Assembly: GCF_029761915.1 (NCBI RefSeq) | Contig: NZ_CP121695.1 | Span: 2,075,501-2,139,500, forward strand | Length of the DNA stretch: 64,000 nucleotides | Reading direction: 5' to 3' | Source of the DNA: Bradyrhizobium sp. CB1650 | GTDB lineage: Bacteria; Pseudomonadota; Alphaproteobacteria; Rhizobiales; Xanthobacteraceae | Shown here: piece by piece, positions 16,666 to 24,882 of the stretch | Layout: every line of letters begins with the position of its first letter | How positions within the stretch are numbered: position 1 is the stretch's first letter | Notes under the pieces: generated by a model | The model's input: the letters and a program-made list of their open reading frames with translations, nothing else | The model's database searches: none | Told to the model about the DNA's origin: nothing | Position numbers and translations under genes: made by a program

Positions 16666-18873
16666 TCACCTCGCTAGTCTTCGGCGCGCCCCGGTGCGGC
16701 CGAACAAAGTCCGGAACGCACCGACAATTGCGGCAGCGAACTCGGGATCGTTGATGTTCTTGGGAACGCGAATGAGCTGACGGTTGCCGGTCTGCCGCAT
16801 TGTGCGCTCCAGCGTGCGAAACAGCGCGGCGTCGGCGTCCGGATCCCAGAACGGTTGGCCGCGCGCATCGAGCGCGGAGACGCCGCCCTCGGGCAGCAAG
16901 AAGCGCACCGGGCCGTCCATCTGGTTGAGCCGTTCGCCGATCCAGCGGCCCATGCGCTCGTTCTCCTCGGCCGTGGTCCGCATCAACGTCACCTGCGGAT
17001 TGTGGACGTGAAACTTGCGGCCACGGTAGCGCTCGGGAATGGTCTCGGGCGCACCGAAATTGACCATGTCGAGCGCGCCGACCGAGGCGACATAGGGCAG
17101 CCGGCTACGGATGATCGCGCCGAAACGGTCTTCCGTCGCAGGAAACACGCCGCCCATGAGAAGATCGCAGACTTCGGTCGTGGTGACGTCGATGACGCCG
17201 GCGAGCTGTCCGGACTCGACGAGCTTCTCCATGGAACGGCCGCCGACGCCGGTGGCATGGAACACCAGGCATTCGAAATCGTCGCGCAAGTCGGCTGCGA
17301 TCTTCTGCACTGCCGGAGTCGTCACGCCGAACATGGTGATGCCGACCGAGGGCAGGCTGCCAGCCTCTCGCACCGTACCGGCGCGCGCATCGAGTCGCGC
17401 TTTGACCATGCCGGCGAGCGCATTGGCGCCGTTGGCCAGCACCGCGCGCGAGATCGAGTTCAGCCCCTGCACGTCGGTGACCGAATACATCATCGTGATG
17501 TCGGCAGGGCCGACATAGGGCCCGACATCGCCGGAGGCGACGGAGGAGATGATCAGCTTGGGCACCCCGACGGGCAGAGCGCGCATGCCCGGCGCGACCA
17601 GCGAAGCCGCGCCGGAGCCGCCCGCCGAAATCACGCCGGCGACATTGCCCTGGCGTCGCAGCCAGTTCGCGAACGCATCGGCCATCGCACTTACGGCGGC
17701 GCCGCGATCGGAGCCGAACACGGCCGCCCCGCCGCGGCCGTGGTTGAGAGCGATCTCCTGCGCCGAGACATCGCAGGTGGAATGCTTGCCGCCGGTCGAG
17801 ACGTCGACGAGGCGCGTGCGCAGGCCGCTTGCTGCGATGATATCGCGGATGAAACGCAGCTCGGTGCCTTTGGTGTCGAGCGTACCGACGACCAGCACGA
17901 CGGGCGGGCCCGAGGTCTGCGCCGCCGCCGGCTCGCGCTTGCGCCGCGCCGTCTCGTCGAGCCGCGCGATCTGGGTCGAGAGCGTGCGAGCTGCGGCCTC
18001 GATGCGGGCGATCGGCACCGGTTGCGACCATCGCGTCGGCGGCGTCGGGTTGGAGACGTAGATGCGGATCGGCCCGCCGGGACGCGGCGGCGCGGGTTTC
18101 GCCTCGGGGGGCGACGCGGCTATGTCGATGTCGCCTTCGAGTTCGGCGTGAAGCCCGACGCCGAGCAGGCGCTGCTGGAGCTCGCGGTCGGCGGCAAGGC
18201 GGCCGGAGTCGATGATGCGGTTGATGCGGCCGTTGACCATGATCGCGACGTTGCGCGAGACCGCGGTGGCGACGCCGATGTTCTGCTCGATCAGCAGCAC
18301 GGACATGTCGCCGTCCTCGCCGAGCTGCAGCAGCATCTCCTCGACCTGCGCCACGATGACGGGCGCAAGTCCCTCGGTCGGCTCGTCCATGATCAAAAGA
18401 TGCGGATTGGTGAGCAGCGCGCGCGAGATCGCCAGCATCTGCTGCTCACCACCGGAGAGCTGGCCGCCGCCATGATCCCTGCGCTCGGCCAGCCGCGGGA
18501 AAGTGTCGTAGATGCGCTCGACGGTCCACGCGCCCGGCCGCATCCCGCCGGCAAGCCGCAAGTGCTCGTCGACGCTGAGCGAGCGCCACAGCCTCCGTCC
18601 TTGCGGCACATAGCCGACTCCGAGCCGCGCAATGTGGGCCGGCGGCCGCCGCGTGATGTCCTCGCCGCGGACGCGGATCGATCCGCCGCTCACGCCCACC
18701 AGCCCCATGATCGCCTTGCACAGCGTGGTCTTGCCCATGCCGTTGCGGCCGACGACGGAGAACACGCCGCTTTCCAGCGCCAGGTCGACGCCCTGCAGTG
18801 CGTGTGAGTGCCCGTAGTAGACGTCGAGGCCGCGGACTTCGAGCGCGGCATTGGTGCGGCGGACCTCATTCAT
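16666..18873 (-). CDS. LivF-type ABC ATPase fused to UPF0261 (Tm-1-like ATP-binding) domain
   Basis: 735 residues. Residues 1-235 are a complete LivF-like ATPase: Walker A G-R-N-G-M-G-K-T-T (42-50), signature L-S-G-G-E-Q-Q (139-145), Walker B L-L-I-M-D-E (159-164). Residues 236-323 are a Pro/Ala-rich linker. From about 324 to 730 runs a full UPF0261/Tm-1-like domain (G-T-L-D-T-K-G-T-E near 330-338, then S-A-G-G-S-G-A-A-S and H-A-T-G-V-G-G). LivF proteins are normally about 235 residues, so the extension is a genuine fusion, with one uninterrupted frame and GGAGG before the ATG. It overlaps livG by eight bases. The fusion may couple import to handling of the imported compound. Confidence 0.9.
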   Translation of the reverse strand: MNEVRRTNAALEVRGLDVYYGHSHALQGVDLALESGVFSVVGRNGMGKTTLCKAIMGLVGVSGGSIRVRGEDITRRPPAHIARLGVGYVPQGRRLWRSLSVDEHLRLAGGMRPGAWTVERIYDTFPRLAERRDHGGGQLSGGEQQMLAISRALLTNPHLLIMDEPTEGLAPVIVAQVEEMLLQLGEDGDMSVLLIEQNIGVATAVSRNVAIMVNGRINRIIDSGRLAADRELQQRLLGVGLHAELEGDIDIAASPPEAKPAPPRPGGPIRIYVSNPTPPTRWSQPVPIARIEAAARTLSTQIARLDETARRKREPAAAQTSGPPVVLVVGTLDTKGTELRFIRDIIAASGLRTRLVDVSTGGKHSTCDVSAQEIALNHGRGGAAVFGSDRGAAVSAMADAFANWLRRQGNVAGVISAGGSGAASLVAPGMRALPVGVPKLIISSVASGDVGPYVGPADITMMYSVTDVQGLNSISRAVLANGANALAGMVKARLDARAGTVREAGSLPSVGITMFGVTTPAVQKIAADLRDDFECLVFHATGVGGRSMEKLVESGQLAGVIDVTTTEVCDLLMGGVFPATEDRFGAIIRSRLPYVASVGALDMVNFGAPETIPERYRGRKFHVHNPQVTLMRTTAEENERMGRWIGERLNQMDGPVRFLLPEGGVSALDARGQPFWDPDADAALFRTLERTMRQTGNRQLIRVPKNINDPEFAAAIVGAFRTLFGRTGARRRLAR

Positions 18874-19648
18874 GGCCGCCTCCGAGATAAAGCTCCTGCA
18901 CCTCGGGATCGGACTCGATCTCCTGCGGCAGGCCTTCCTTGAAGACGCGGCCGTTGTGCATCATCGTGACGCTCTCGACGACGCGCAAGGCGACGTCCAT
19001 GTCGTGCTCGATGATGATGTAGCCGATGTGCGCGGGCAACGAGGTCAGGATCTCGATCAGCTCCAGCCGTTCGGTCGGCGACAGGCCTGCCGCCGGCTCG
19101 TCGAACAGGACGAAGCGCGGAGCGCCGGCGAGTGCGAGCGCGATCTCGAGCTGGCGCTGCTGGCCGTGCGCGAGCTCGGCCACGCGCTGGTCCTTCACCG
19201 CAGCCAGATGCACCGCCTGCACGAGGTTGTCGGCCGCGTGCATCAGGGCATCGTTCTGCCCGGGACGCAGGAACGAGAAGCGCCCGCGCGAGACGCCACG
19301 ACAGGCGAGATAGACATTGTCCTGCACGGTGAGGCCGGGGAACAATGCCGAGATCTGATAGGTCCGGCGCAGGCCGCGGCGGATGCGTTCATGGGGCGGG
19401 AAGTGGGTGACGTCCTCGCCGAAGAAGCGGATGGTGCCGGAGGAGGGCGGGAAGTCGCCAGTGATGCAGTTGAACAGCGTAGTCTTGCCGGCGCCGTTCG
19501 AGCCGAGCACCGCGCGCCGCTCGCCGGGACGCACGGTGATGGTGACGTCGGTCAGCGCGGCGAGCGCGCCGAACAGCCGCGTCACGCCGCGCAGCTCGAG
19601 TGCGGCCCCGGCGCCGACGGCCGAGAGGCGTTGCGCGACGCTATCCAT
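18866..19648 (-). CDS. livG: Branched-chain-type ABC transporter ATPase LivG
   Basis: 260 residues from ATG at 19648 (an in-frame GTG at 19681 is possible, but would overlap livM by 41 bases instead of eight). Walker A G-S-N-G-A-G-K-T-T, Walker B F-V-L-F-D-E-P, and the H-loop in I-I-I-E-H-D-M-D are present. The ABC signature is atypical: L-A-H-G-Q-Q-R replaces the usual L-S-x-G-Q, as seen in some LivG proteins. It energises the LivHM channel together with the LivF-UPF0261 fusion. Both ends overlap their neighbours. Confidence 0.92.
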   Translation of the reverse strand: MDSVAQRLSAVGAGAALELRGVTRLFGALAALTDVTITVRPGERRAVLGSNGAGKTTLFNCITGDFPPSSGTIRFFGEDVTHFPPHERIRRGLRRTYQISALFPGLTVQDNVYLACRGVSRGRFSFLRPGQNDALMHAADNLVQAVHLAAVKDQRVAELAHGQQRQLEIALALAGAPRFVLFDEPAAGLSPTERLELIEILTSLPAHIGYIIIEHDMDVALRVVESVTMMHNGRVFKEGLPQEIESDPEVQELYLGGGHE

Positions 19649-20723
19649 GGCGGCGCCCCCCGCCGGAACGGTTGGCGTCACGGTGCTGATGCTGGCGCCA
19701 GCGCTGCCACAGGCCGATGACGCCGTCCGACGACCAGAACACGATGGCGAGGAAGCCGAGCCCGATCAGCAGCCGGAAGCGGTTGCCGTCGAGCCCGAGC
19801 TTGACCAGGAAATCGAGCGCGAAGGTGCGCAGTAGCACGAAGATCAGCGCGCCGATGAAGGGGCCGATCGGACGCGTGATGCCGCCGACGACGGCGATGA
19901 TCAGCACGTCGATGCAGGCGCCGACGCTGACCGAGCCCGGCGAGATCTGGCGGTAGTTCCAGACCTGCAGGACGCCGGCGAGCGCGGCTACGAAGGAGGC
20001 GAACGCGTAGGCTGCGACGCGATGCGCGTCGACGTTGAAGCCGAGCGCAGCCATGCGCCGCGGATTGTCGCGCACGCCCTGGAGCGCCAGGCCGAACGGT
20101 GCGCGGGAGATGTACTCGACGGCGAAGTAGCAGAGCGCGGCGACGGCGAGCACGACATAATAGAAGGGAATGTCGGCCCGCCAGTTGACGCCAAAGAAGT
20201 GCGGCGTGGCAACGTTGTTGATGCCGGTGTGGCCGTTGAAGATCGCCCAGTTCTGGTTGGTGAAATAGTAGAAGGCGGCGCCGATCGCCAGCGTGATCAT
20301 GATGGTGTAGATGCCTTCGGTGCGCACGGCGAGGGCACCGCCGAGCGTGCCGAAGGCGGTCGCCAGCGCCAGCGCCATCGGGACCGCGAGCCACCACGGC
20401 CAGCCGAGGCTGATATTGGCGTTGTCGCTGGTGCCGAACACGGCGACCATGTAGGCCGCGAAGCCCGCGATGGTGAGCTGCATCAGGCTCACCATGCCGC
20501 CGTAGCCGGCGAGGAACATCAGGCTCAGCGCCATGATGCCGAGGATCAGCGTGGTGGCGAAAATCTCGATCAGGAAGAAGCCGTTGGCGATCAGCGGCAT
20601 GATCAGGAGAATGGCCGCGACGATCCAGGCGGCGGGATTGTTGATCTCCTGCCATGCCCGGGCGGGACGTTGCGCCACGGCGGCGGGACGAACGGCAACG
20701 CGGGCGTCGTGGGCGAGCGACAT
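19641..20723 (-). CDS. livM: Branched-chain-type ABC permease LivM
   Basis: 360 residues with about nine or ten hydrophobic segments. The L-A-G-Y-G-G-M-V-S-L family motif lies near residues 71-80, and the cytosolic coupling region with R-A-P-F-G-L-A-L-Q-G-V-R-D-N-P lies near 207-221. The C-terminus is basic and Gly/Arg-rich. The ATG follows the livH stop by one base with GAGGCGATGAG ahead. It forms the heterodimeric channel with LivH. Such transporters often carry aromatic or short-chain acids and amides rather than leucine. Confidence 0.92.
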   Translation of the reverse strand: MSLAHDARVAVRPAAVAQRPARAWQEINNPAAWIVAAILLIMPLIANGFFLIEIFATTLILGIMALSLMFLAGYGGMVSLMQLTIAGFAAYMVAVFGTSDNANISLGWPWWLAVPMALALATAFGTLGGALAVRTEGIYTIMITLAIGAAFYYFTNQNWAIFNGHTGINNVATPHFFGVNWRADIPFYYVVLAVAALCYFAVEYISRAPFGLALQGVRDNPRRMAALGFNVDAHRVAAYAFASFVAALAGVLQVWNYRQISPGSVSVGACIDVLIIAVVGGITRPIGPFIGALIFVLLRTFALDFLVKLGLDGNRFRLLIGLGFLAIVFWSSDGVIGLWQRWRQHQHRDANRSGGGRRHG

Positions 20724-20724
20724 C

Positions 20725-21735
20725 TCATCGCCTCGCGAGCAGGCCTTGCGGCCGGATTGCCAGCACCAGAACCATGATCAGGAAGGTCACGACGATGGCA
20801 TAGGTCGGGATGTAGACCGAGCCGAGCTGTTCGGCGAGGCCGATGATGAGCGCGCCGAGCGCCGCACCCGGGATCGAGCCCATGCCACCCACGATCACCA
20901 CCACGAGGGAGGCTAGCAGGAAACGGATGTCTTCACCGGGCGACAGCGACTGGAAGGTGCCGCCGACGACGCCGGCGATGCCGGCAAGCCCTGCGCCGAA
21001 CGCGAACACCAGCACGAAGACGAGCTGGATGCGCACGCCAGTCGCGGCCAGAATATCGCGATCGTCGACCCCGGCGCGGATCATCATGCCGACCCGGGTG
21101 CGGTTGAGCGCGAGCCACATCGCCACACCGATGAGCACAGAAGCGGCGAAGATCGCGAGCCGCACCAGCGGATATCGGAGATAGACTGGCTCGCCCGAGG
21201 ATTTGATCGCCGTGATCAGCGGCAGCTCCACGGGGCCGATCAGCCAGTTCGGGGTCTGGATCTGGTAGAAATCGCCGCCGCATGCCCACAGCATGAGATC
21301 GGCAAACACGATCGAGAGCCCAATCGTCACCATGGTCTGCCTGAGATCCTGTCCCTCCATCCTGCGGAACACGATCACCTGGAGCAGGACGCCGACCAGC
21401 GCGGTCAGAATGAAGGCGACGATGAAGCTGAGCAGCCAGGAGCCGGTCGAGGCGCTGATGGCGTAGCCGACATAGCCGCCGAACAGATAGAGCGAGCCGT
21501 GCGCGAGGTTGACGTTGCGCATCAGGCCGAAGATCAGCGTGAAGCCGCTGGCAACGAGGAAGTAGAGGCCGCCGAGCGTGATGCCGTTGAAGACGGCGTT
21601 GAGGAAGACCCGCTTGCGGCCGATCGCCTCTTCGAGGCCCGGCGGCCAGACCGCGAAGACCAGCCAGAGCACGATGACGATGGCAATGATGAGGATCAGC
21701 GCCCAGGCGGGATGGCGCTCGACAAAGCGGGTCAT
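20725..21735 (-). CDS. livH: Branched-chain-type ABC permease LivH
   Basis: 336 residues. An N-terminal membrane segment at about 12-32, then G-L-Y-F-L-V-A-S-G-F-T-L-I-F-G-L-M and N-L-A-H-G-S-L-Y, the hallmark LivH segment near residues 56-83. The coupling helix contains R-V-G-M-M-I-R-A-G-V-D-D-R. The protein ends with the usual R-P-Q-G-L. It is the first of four contiguous transporter genes; about 230 bases separate it from the AraC gene, space enough for a second promoter. Confidence 0.92.
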   Translation of the reverse strand: MTRFVERHPAWALILIIAIVIVLWLVFAVWPPGLEEAIGRKRVFLNAVFNGITLGGLYFLVASGFTLIFGLMRNVNLAHGSLYLFGGYVGYAISASTGSWLLSFIVAFILTALVGVLLQVIVFRRMEGQDLRQTMVTIGLSIVFADLMLWACGGDFYQIQTPNWLIGPVELPLITAIKSSGEPVYLRYPLVRLAIFAASVLIGVAMWLALNRTRVGMMIRAGVDDRDILAATGVRIQLVFVLVFAFGAGLAGIAGVVGGTFQSLSPGEDIRFLLASLVVVIVGGMGSIPGAALGALIIGLAEQLGSVYIPTYAIVVTFLIMVLVLAIRPQGLLARR

Positions 21736-21878
21736 GGCAGCCGCTCGCTGTTCACCTCACCCCGCCAGCGGGGAGAGGGAGTAGGCGGGCGGCAACGCTC
21801 CACGTCGTGCTTCGAATGCAAGTCGGACAGCCCTGCGAAGGCTGCGTACCTCGCCATGGACGTGCATCTCCCTGGGTT

Positions 21879-21901
21879 CGCGATCCTCTATCGGGATCGC
21901 G
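21879..21901. other. Perfect inverted repeat between AraC and livH genes
   Basis: CGCGATCC, a seven-base spacer, then GGATCGCG, about 145-165 bases upstream of livH. It is not followed by a T-run on either strand, so it does not look like a terminator. It could be an operator or mRNA hairpin for livH. A second GC palindrome (CCCCGC-ca-GCGGGG) lies closer to livH, around 21762-21775. Confidence 0.4.
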
Positions 21902-21965
21902 TTGGCCACATCCTAGCGAGGACACAAGGAGAGCGTTTGATCGTCAGTATCTTTTCGCGTGCCGC

Positions 21966-22793
21966 TCAGGCGCGCAAAACCTTGGCTGCACGGCGATAAT
22001 CGGTCGGGGCCATCCCGACATTGGCGGCGAAGAAGCGGGTGAAGCCGCTCTGCGAGGAGAAGCCGAGATCGAAGCCGATATCGGCGATCGGCGTCTCGCC
22101 GGCCACGAGCGCTTCGAGCGCCTGTTCCATGATCAGCGTGTTGAGATAGAGATGCGGCGTGACGCCGGTCTGGACGCGGAACAGCCGGTAGAAATGCGGC
22201 CGCGACAGACCGGATTCCCGCGCGATCGTATCGAGCTCCATTTCCGCCCCGGGACTCTCGGACATCAGCTTGATGCATTTGCGCACGCGAAAGTCGGTCA
22301 CCGCGCCGTTGGCGCGCGCATCGCGCGTGATCTCGGCCTGCTGCCAGCTTTCGTCGTAGCAGATGTCGATCAGTCGCCGCAGCTCGGAATCGAGGCTGGA
22401 GAGCGATGGTGCGCCGCACACGAGCGCGGCGGTCCGCCTGATGTGCTTGTCGAGCGCGACGGTACGCTTGAATTGGGTGCGGCCGAAACGCAGCCGGTCG
22501 GTGCCGGACGTGTCGGGCGCAAACCATTCGGCGTTGACATAGAGCACGAAGAAGATCGCGCCGCTCTCGAGATCCGTCGGCAGGAAATTGTGCGGCTCCC
22601 AGGGGTTGACGGCGACGACGGAGGATTCGGTGAGGTCGTAGTGTCCGTCGGACACGTCGATGCATGCCGGCATGCCCCCGACATGGAAGATCAGATGACC
22701 TTCGCGATGCGCGTGGATGTTGAAAGGGCGGTTCAACTGATAAACCGTCGCCCGACCGAACCGGCCGTGGAAGACGGCGAGCGCCCGGCTCAT
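21966..22793 (-). CDS. AraC-family transcriptional regulator
   Basis: 275 residues. The N-terminal cupin-like sensor (about 1-150) includes H-A-H-R-E-G-H-L-I-F-H near residues 27-37 and N-P-W-E-P-H-N-F. The C-terminal double helix-turn-helix (about 175-275) includes E-S-G-L-S-R-P-H-F-Y-R-L-F and the final A-D-I-G-F-D-L-G-F-S-S-Q-S-G-F-T-R-F-F motif. A strong GGGAGGGG site precedes the ATG. It is encoded on the same strand between the binding-protein gene and livH, so it is probably the local activator of the catabolic operon, responding to its substrate. Confidence 0.9.
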   Translation of the reverse strand: MSRALAVFHGRFGRATVYQLNRPFNIHAHREGHLIFHVGGMPACIDVSDGHYDLTESSVVAVNPWEPHNFLPTDLESGAIFFVLYVNAEWFAPDTSGTDRLRFGRTQFKRTVALDKHIRRTAALVCGAPSLSSLDSELRRLIDICYDESWQQAEITRDARANGAVTDFRVRKCIKLMSESPGAEMELDTIARESGLSRPHFYRLFRVQTGVTPHLYLNTLIMEQALEALVAGETPIADIGFDLGFSSQSGFTRFFAANVGMAPTDYRRAAKVLRA

Positions 22794-22917
22794 GCCTTCC
22801 CCTCCCGAATGTTCTTGTCTTTTCAGTCAGCGTTCAACAACCGGGAAGAGATTGCAAGAGCGGAGCGCGTCCGCGTCAGCAAGTCGCTCCCCGGTTGCGG
22901 TTTGCAAACGTGATGCG

Positions 22918-24168
22918 TCAGTACTTCTTACATTCCGGTACGGTACGGCTCGGCAGCCCGATCTTCGCGAACACCGCCGGATCGTAGCCGAGGGTCTGGT
23001 TCACGTTCGGGATCACCTTCACGACCTTGCTGAACAGCGCTCCCTTGCCGTCGTCGACGACCTCGGTGACGAAATTGGTGCCGATCGCCTGGCGGTTGGA
23101 GTCGAGCTTGATCTTGCCGTTCGGCGCGTCGAGTTCGATCTTCGCCAGCGCCGCCTTGAACTTCGACTGATTGTCGCTGAGATCGCCGTTGACCTCGCGC
23201 AGCGCGAGGATCAGCGCCATGGTCGAGCCGTAATAATTGGTGGCCAGGAGCGACGGGCTCGGGAAGCGCTTGTTGGGCGGGAAGGCGTCCTGATAGGCCT
23301 TCACGAACTTCTGCCAGCCCGGATCCTCCCAGGTGTCGGCCTGGCCGCTCGCCGCGATGGTGCCGATCAGCGCGTTCTTCGCATTGCCCTTGGACGAGAG
23401 GATGGTCTGGTCGATCATGATGGAACCGCCCATCAGATGCGCCTTGCCGCCGGCCTGCTGGTACTGGTTGAGGAAGTTGACGGCGTCAGCGCCGCCGAGG
23501 CCGAGGTAGATGGCGTCGACGTCGTCGGGCAGGGCGGCGATGACGGAGGCAAAATCCTTGGTGCCGAGCGGCACCCATTGCCGGTTCGTGACCTGTCCGC
23601 CCTGTCCGCAGAATTCGAGCACCAGGCCGAACACCTGGGTGTAGATGAAGGAATAGTCTTCGCCGACGGTTGCGATCTTGCGATAGCCCTTGGTTTCATA
23701 GGCGTATTTGCCGAGGCCCACCTGCCACTGCGCGCCGTCCATATTGTAGCGGAAGAAGTTCGGGGCAGGGTCGACATAGGTGGTTTCCTGCGCGCCGGAT
23801 GCCGCATTGATGAAGGTCAGCTCGGGATGGGTCTTGGCGAAGTTCTTCACCGCGATGCCCTCGTCGCCGGAGAGCGGCGAGAGCAGGATCTGCACCTTGT
23901 CCTGCTCGATCAGCTTGCGCACCGCCCGCACCGCCGAATCCGGCGTTGCATCGGTGGATGCGACGATGAACTCGAGCTCCTTGTTCCCGACCTTCTTGCC
24001 CAGCACGTTCAGCGCCGTCTGGTGACCGCGCATGCCGTCCTCGCCGAGCACCGTGTAGGTGCCTTCGAGCGTCGCAGTGACGCCCACTTTGATCTTTTCC
24101 TGGGCGAGTGCGGCGCCTGAAAGAAACAGGCCGCTCAGCGCGATTAGTCCCACACCACATTTCGACAT
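22918..24168 (-). CDS. Periplasmic branched-chain-type substrate-binding protein
   Basis: 416 residues from ATG at 24168, chosen because GGGAGGAG lies just upstream and a clean signal peptide follows (residues 1-22, ending A-A-L-A-Q). The open frame upstream is not coding. The mature part is a type I periplasmic binding fold (Peripla_BP_6): K-V-G-V-T-A-T-L-E-G near residues 25-34 and F-I-N-A-A-S-G-A-Q-E in the middle. It delivers the ligand to LivHM. It begins the reverse-strand operon, is separated from the AraC gene by 124 bases, and has a palindrome 170 bases upstream. Confidence 0.9.
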   Translation of the reverse strand: MSKCGVGLIALSGLFLSGAALAQEKIKVGVTATLEGTYTVLGEDGMRGHQTALNVLGKKVGNKELEFIVASTDATPDSAVRAVRKLIEQDKVQILLSPLSGDEGIAVKNFAKTHPELTFINAASGAQETTYVDPAPNFFRYNMDGAQWQVGLGKYAYETKGYRKIATVGEDYSFIYTQVFGLVLEFCGQGGQVTNRQWVPLGTKDFASVIAALPDDVDAIYLGLGGADAVNFLNQYQQAGGKAHLMGGSIMIDQTILSSKGNAKNALIGTIAASGQADTWEDPGWQKFVKAYQDAFPPNKRFPSPSLLATNYYGSTMALILALREVNGDLSDNQSKFKAALAKIELDAPNGKIKLDSNRQAIGTNFVTEVVDDGKGALFSKVVKVIPNVNQTLGYDPAVFAKIGLPSRTVPECKKY

Positions 24169-24339
24169 TGTGCTCCTCCCTGTGTCGTCGATTGTCGCCG
24201 CCAAACCGGCGCACCGCTTGTGGCTTTCGAAAGGCCCGCGGCTTTGAAGGGAGGCTAACCGAGTTCGGATGCGGTGCATGCGTGGGCACCTCTCTCGGCT
24301 TGACGGGTAGTCTCATTTTTGAATGCTGCGGCGCAAATA

Positions 24340-24356
24340 GCTTCGCATTGCAAAGC
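24340..24356. promoter_or_regulatory. Palindrome upstream of the substrate-binding-protein gene
   Basis: GCTTcGCAtTGCaAAGC is symmetric at all 14 capitalised positions. It sits about 172 bases upstream of the start at 24168 and just before the candidate RNA on the other strand, so it could be an operator for either. Such a compact two-fold site suggests a dimeric helix-turn-helix protein rather than AraC, whose sites are usually direct repeats. Confidence 0.4.
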
Positions 24357-24359
24357 GCC

Positions 24360-24532
24360 AAAACAGGACAGGACTCACGCGCGGGTGCTGTCCCGATTTG
24401 GGCGCCTGCTGAATCGAATTGGGACGGGAACGTCGGGGCTGTTGCCAGGTTTTCCCGGTGCCCTTCCCCAAGGGCAACTCGGTGGCCCCAGCTCTCGTCC
24501 CCATAGCCCCCAAAGGAGCTGGGGCCTTTTTT
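24360..24532 (+). ncRNA. Candidate structured small RNA ending in an intrinsic terminator
   Basis: No ORF explains the strong forward-strand terminator at 24484-24532. The preceding bases fold into hairpins: GGACAG (24366) with CTGTCC (24388), GTTGCC (24441) with GGCAAC (24473), and an inner CCCTT-cccc-AAGGG. A TTGACG hexamer near 24300 could be a -35 element. I do not recognise a known family (not tmRNA, SRP RNA or 6S by eye). The 5' end is arbitrary. Confidence 0.35.
24484..24532 (+). terminator. Intrinsic terminator, forward strand
   Basis: A perfect 11-bp stem, GGCCCCAGCTC with GAGCTGGGGCC, encloses a 21-base loop and is followed immediately by six T. It reads as a terminator only on the forward strand, though no forward-strand protein gene lies upstream. 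Confidence 0.8.
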
Positions 24533-24540
24533 CATGTCCG

Positions 24541-24579
24541 AAATAAAAACGCCGCCTGCTTAAATGACCGCAGGCGGCG
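24541..24579 (-). terminator. Intrinsic terminator, reverse strand
   Basis: A perfect 10-bp stem (CGCCGCCTGC with GCAGGCGGCG, ten-base loop). On the reverse strand it is followed by TTTTTATTT. It would end a reverse-strand transcript coming from the 36-codon ORF or beyond, and protect the region from read-through in that direction. Confidence 0.78.
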
Positions 24580-24771
24580 GCTTTCCAGCCCCGAGAGGGA
24601 ATGCAAAATCCCGGTAAATGTTGGTCTGCATAAGCCGTGCCAAGGTTCAACGCCCTGCGACATCTCTTCAGAATAGCCAATCCGGAACCCGCGCCGGCGA
24701 GGCTCGGGCCGTTTTGGTCCTGGGCGCGCTGGATGGGAATGGCTGCGAGGGGGTCGCCGATCGAGGCGGCC

Positions 24772-24882
24772 TTACCTTTTGAGACGCCTGCGCTCTCGTG
24801 CAGCCCGGGCCTCGGACAAGGCGATGATCGATCCCACGAGAACAACGCCGGCTGTCGTCATGATTAGAATCATCTCAGTCAT
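24772..24882 (-). CDS. Putative 36-residue single-span membrane peptide
   Basis: An ATG-to-TAA ORF of 36 codons. Residues 4-20 are hydrophobic (I-L-I-M-T-T-A-G-V-V-L-V-G-S-I-I-A), followed by a strongly basic tail (R-A-A-R-E-R-R-R-L-K-R), the classic positive-inside layout of a small inner-membrane protein. The ribosome site is weak; a TAGAAT hexamer sits eight bases upstream of the ATG, which could even be a -10 element. A reverse-strand terminator lies about 190 bases downstream. No family is recognised. It could be chance, but composition and terminator support it. Confidence 0.4.
   Translation of the reverse strand: MTEMILIMTTAGVVLVGSIIALSEARAARERRRLKR

Noticed and set aside
24360..24532. 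tmRNA, SRP RNA or 6S RNA
   Set aside because: None of the conserved cores of these RNAs (tag reading frame, GGAAG-type tetraloop domain, large central bubble) could be recognised.
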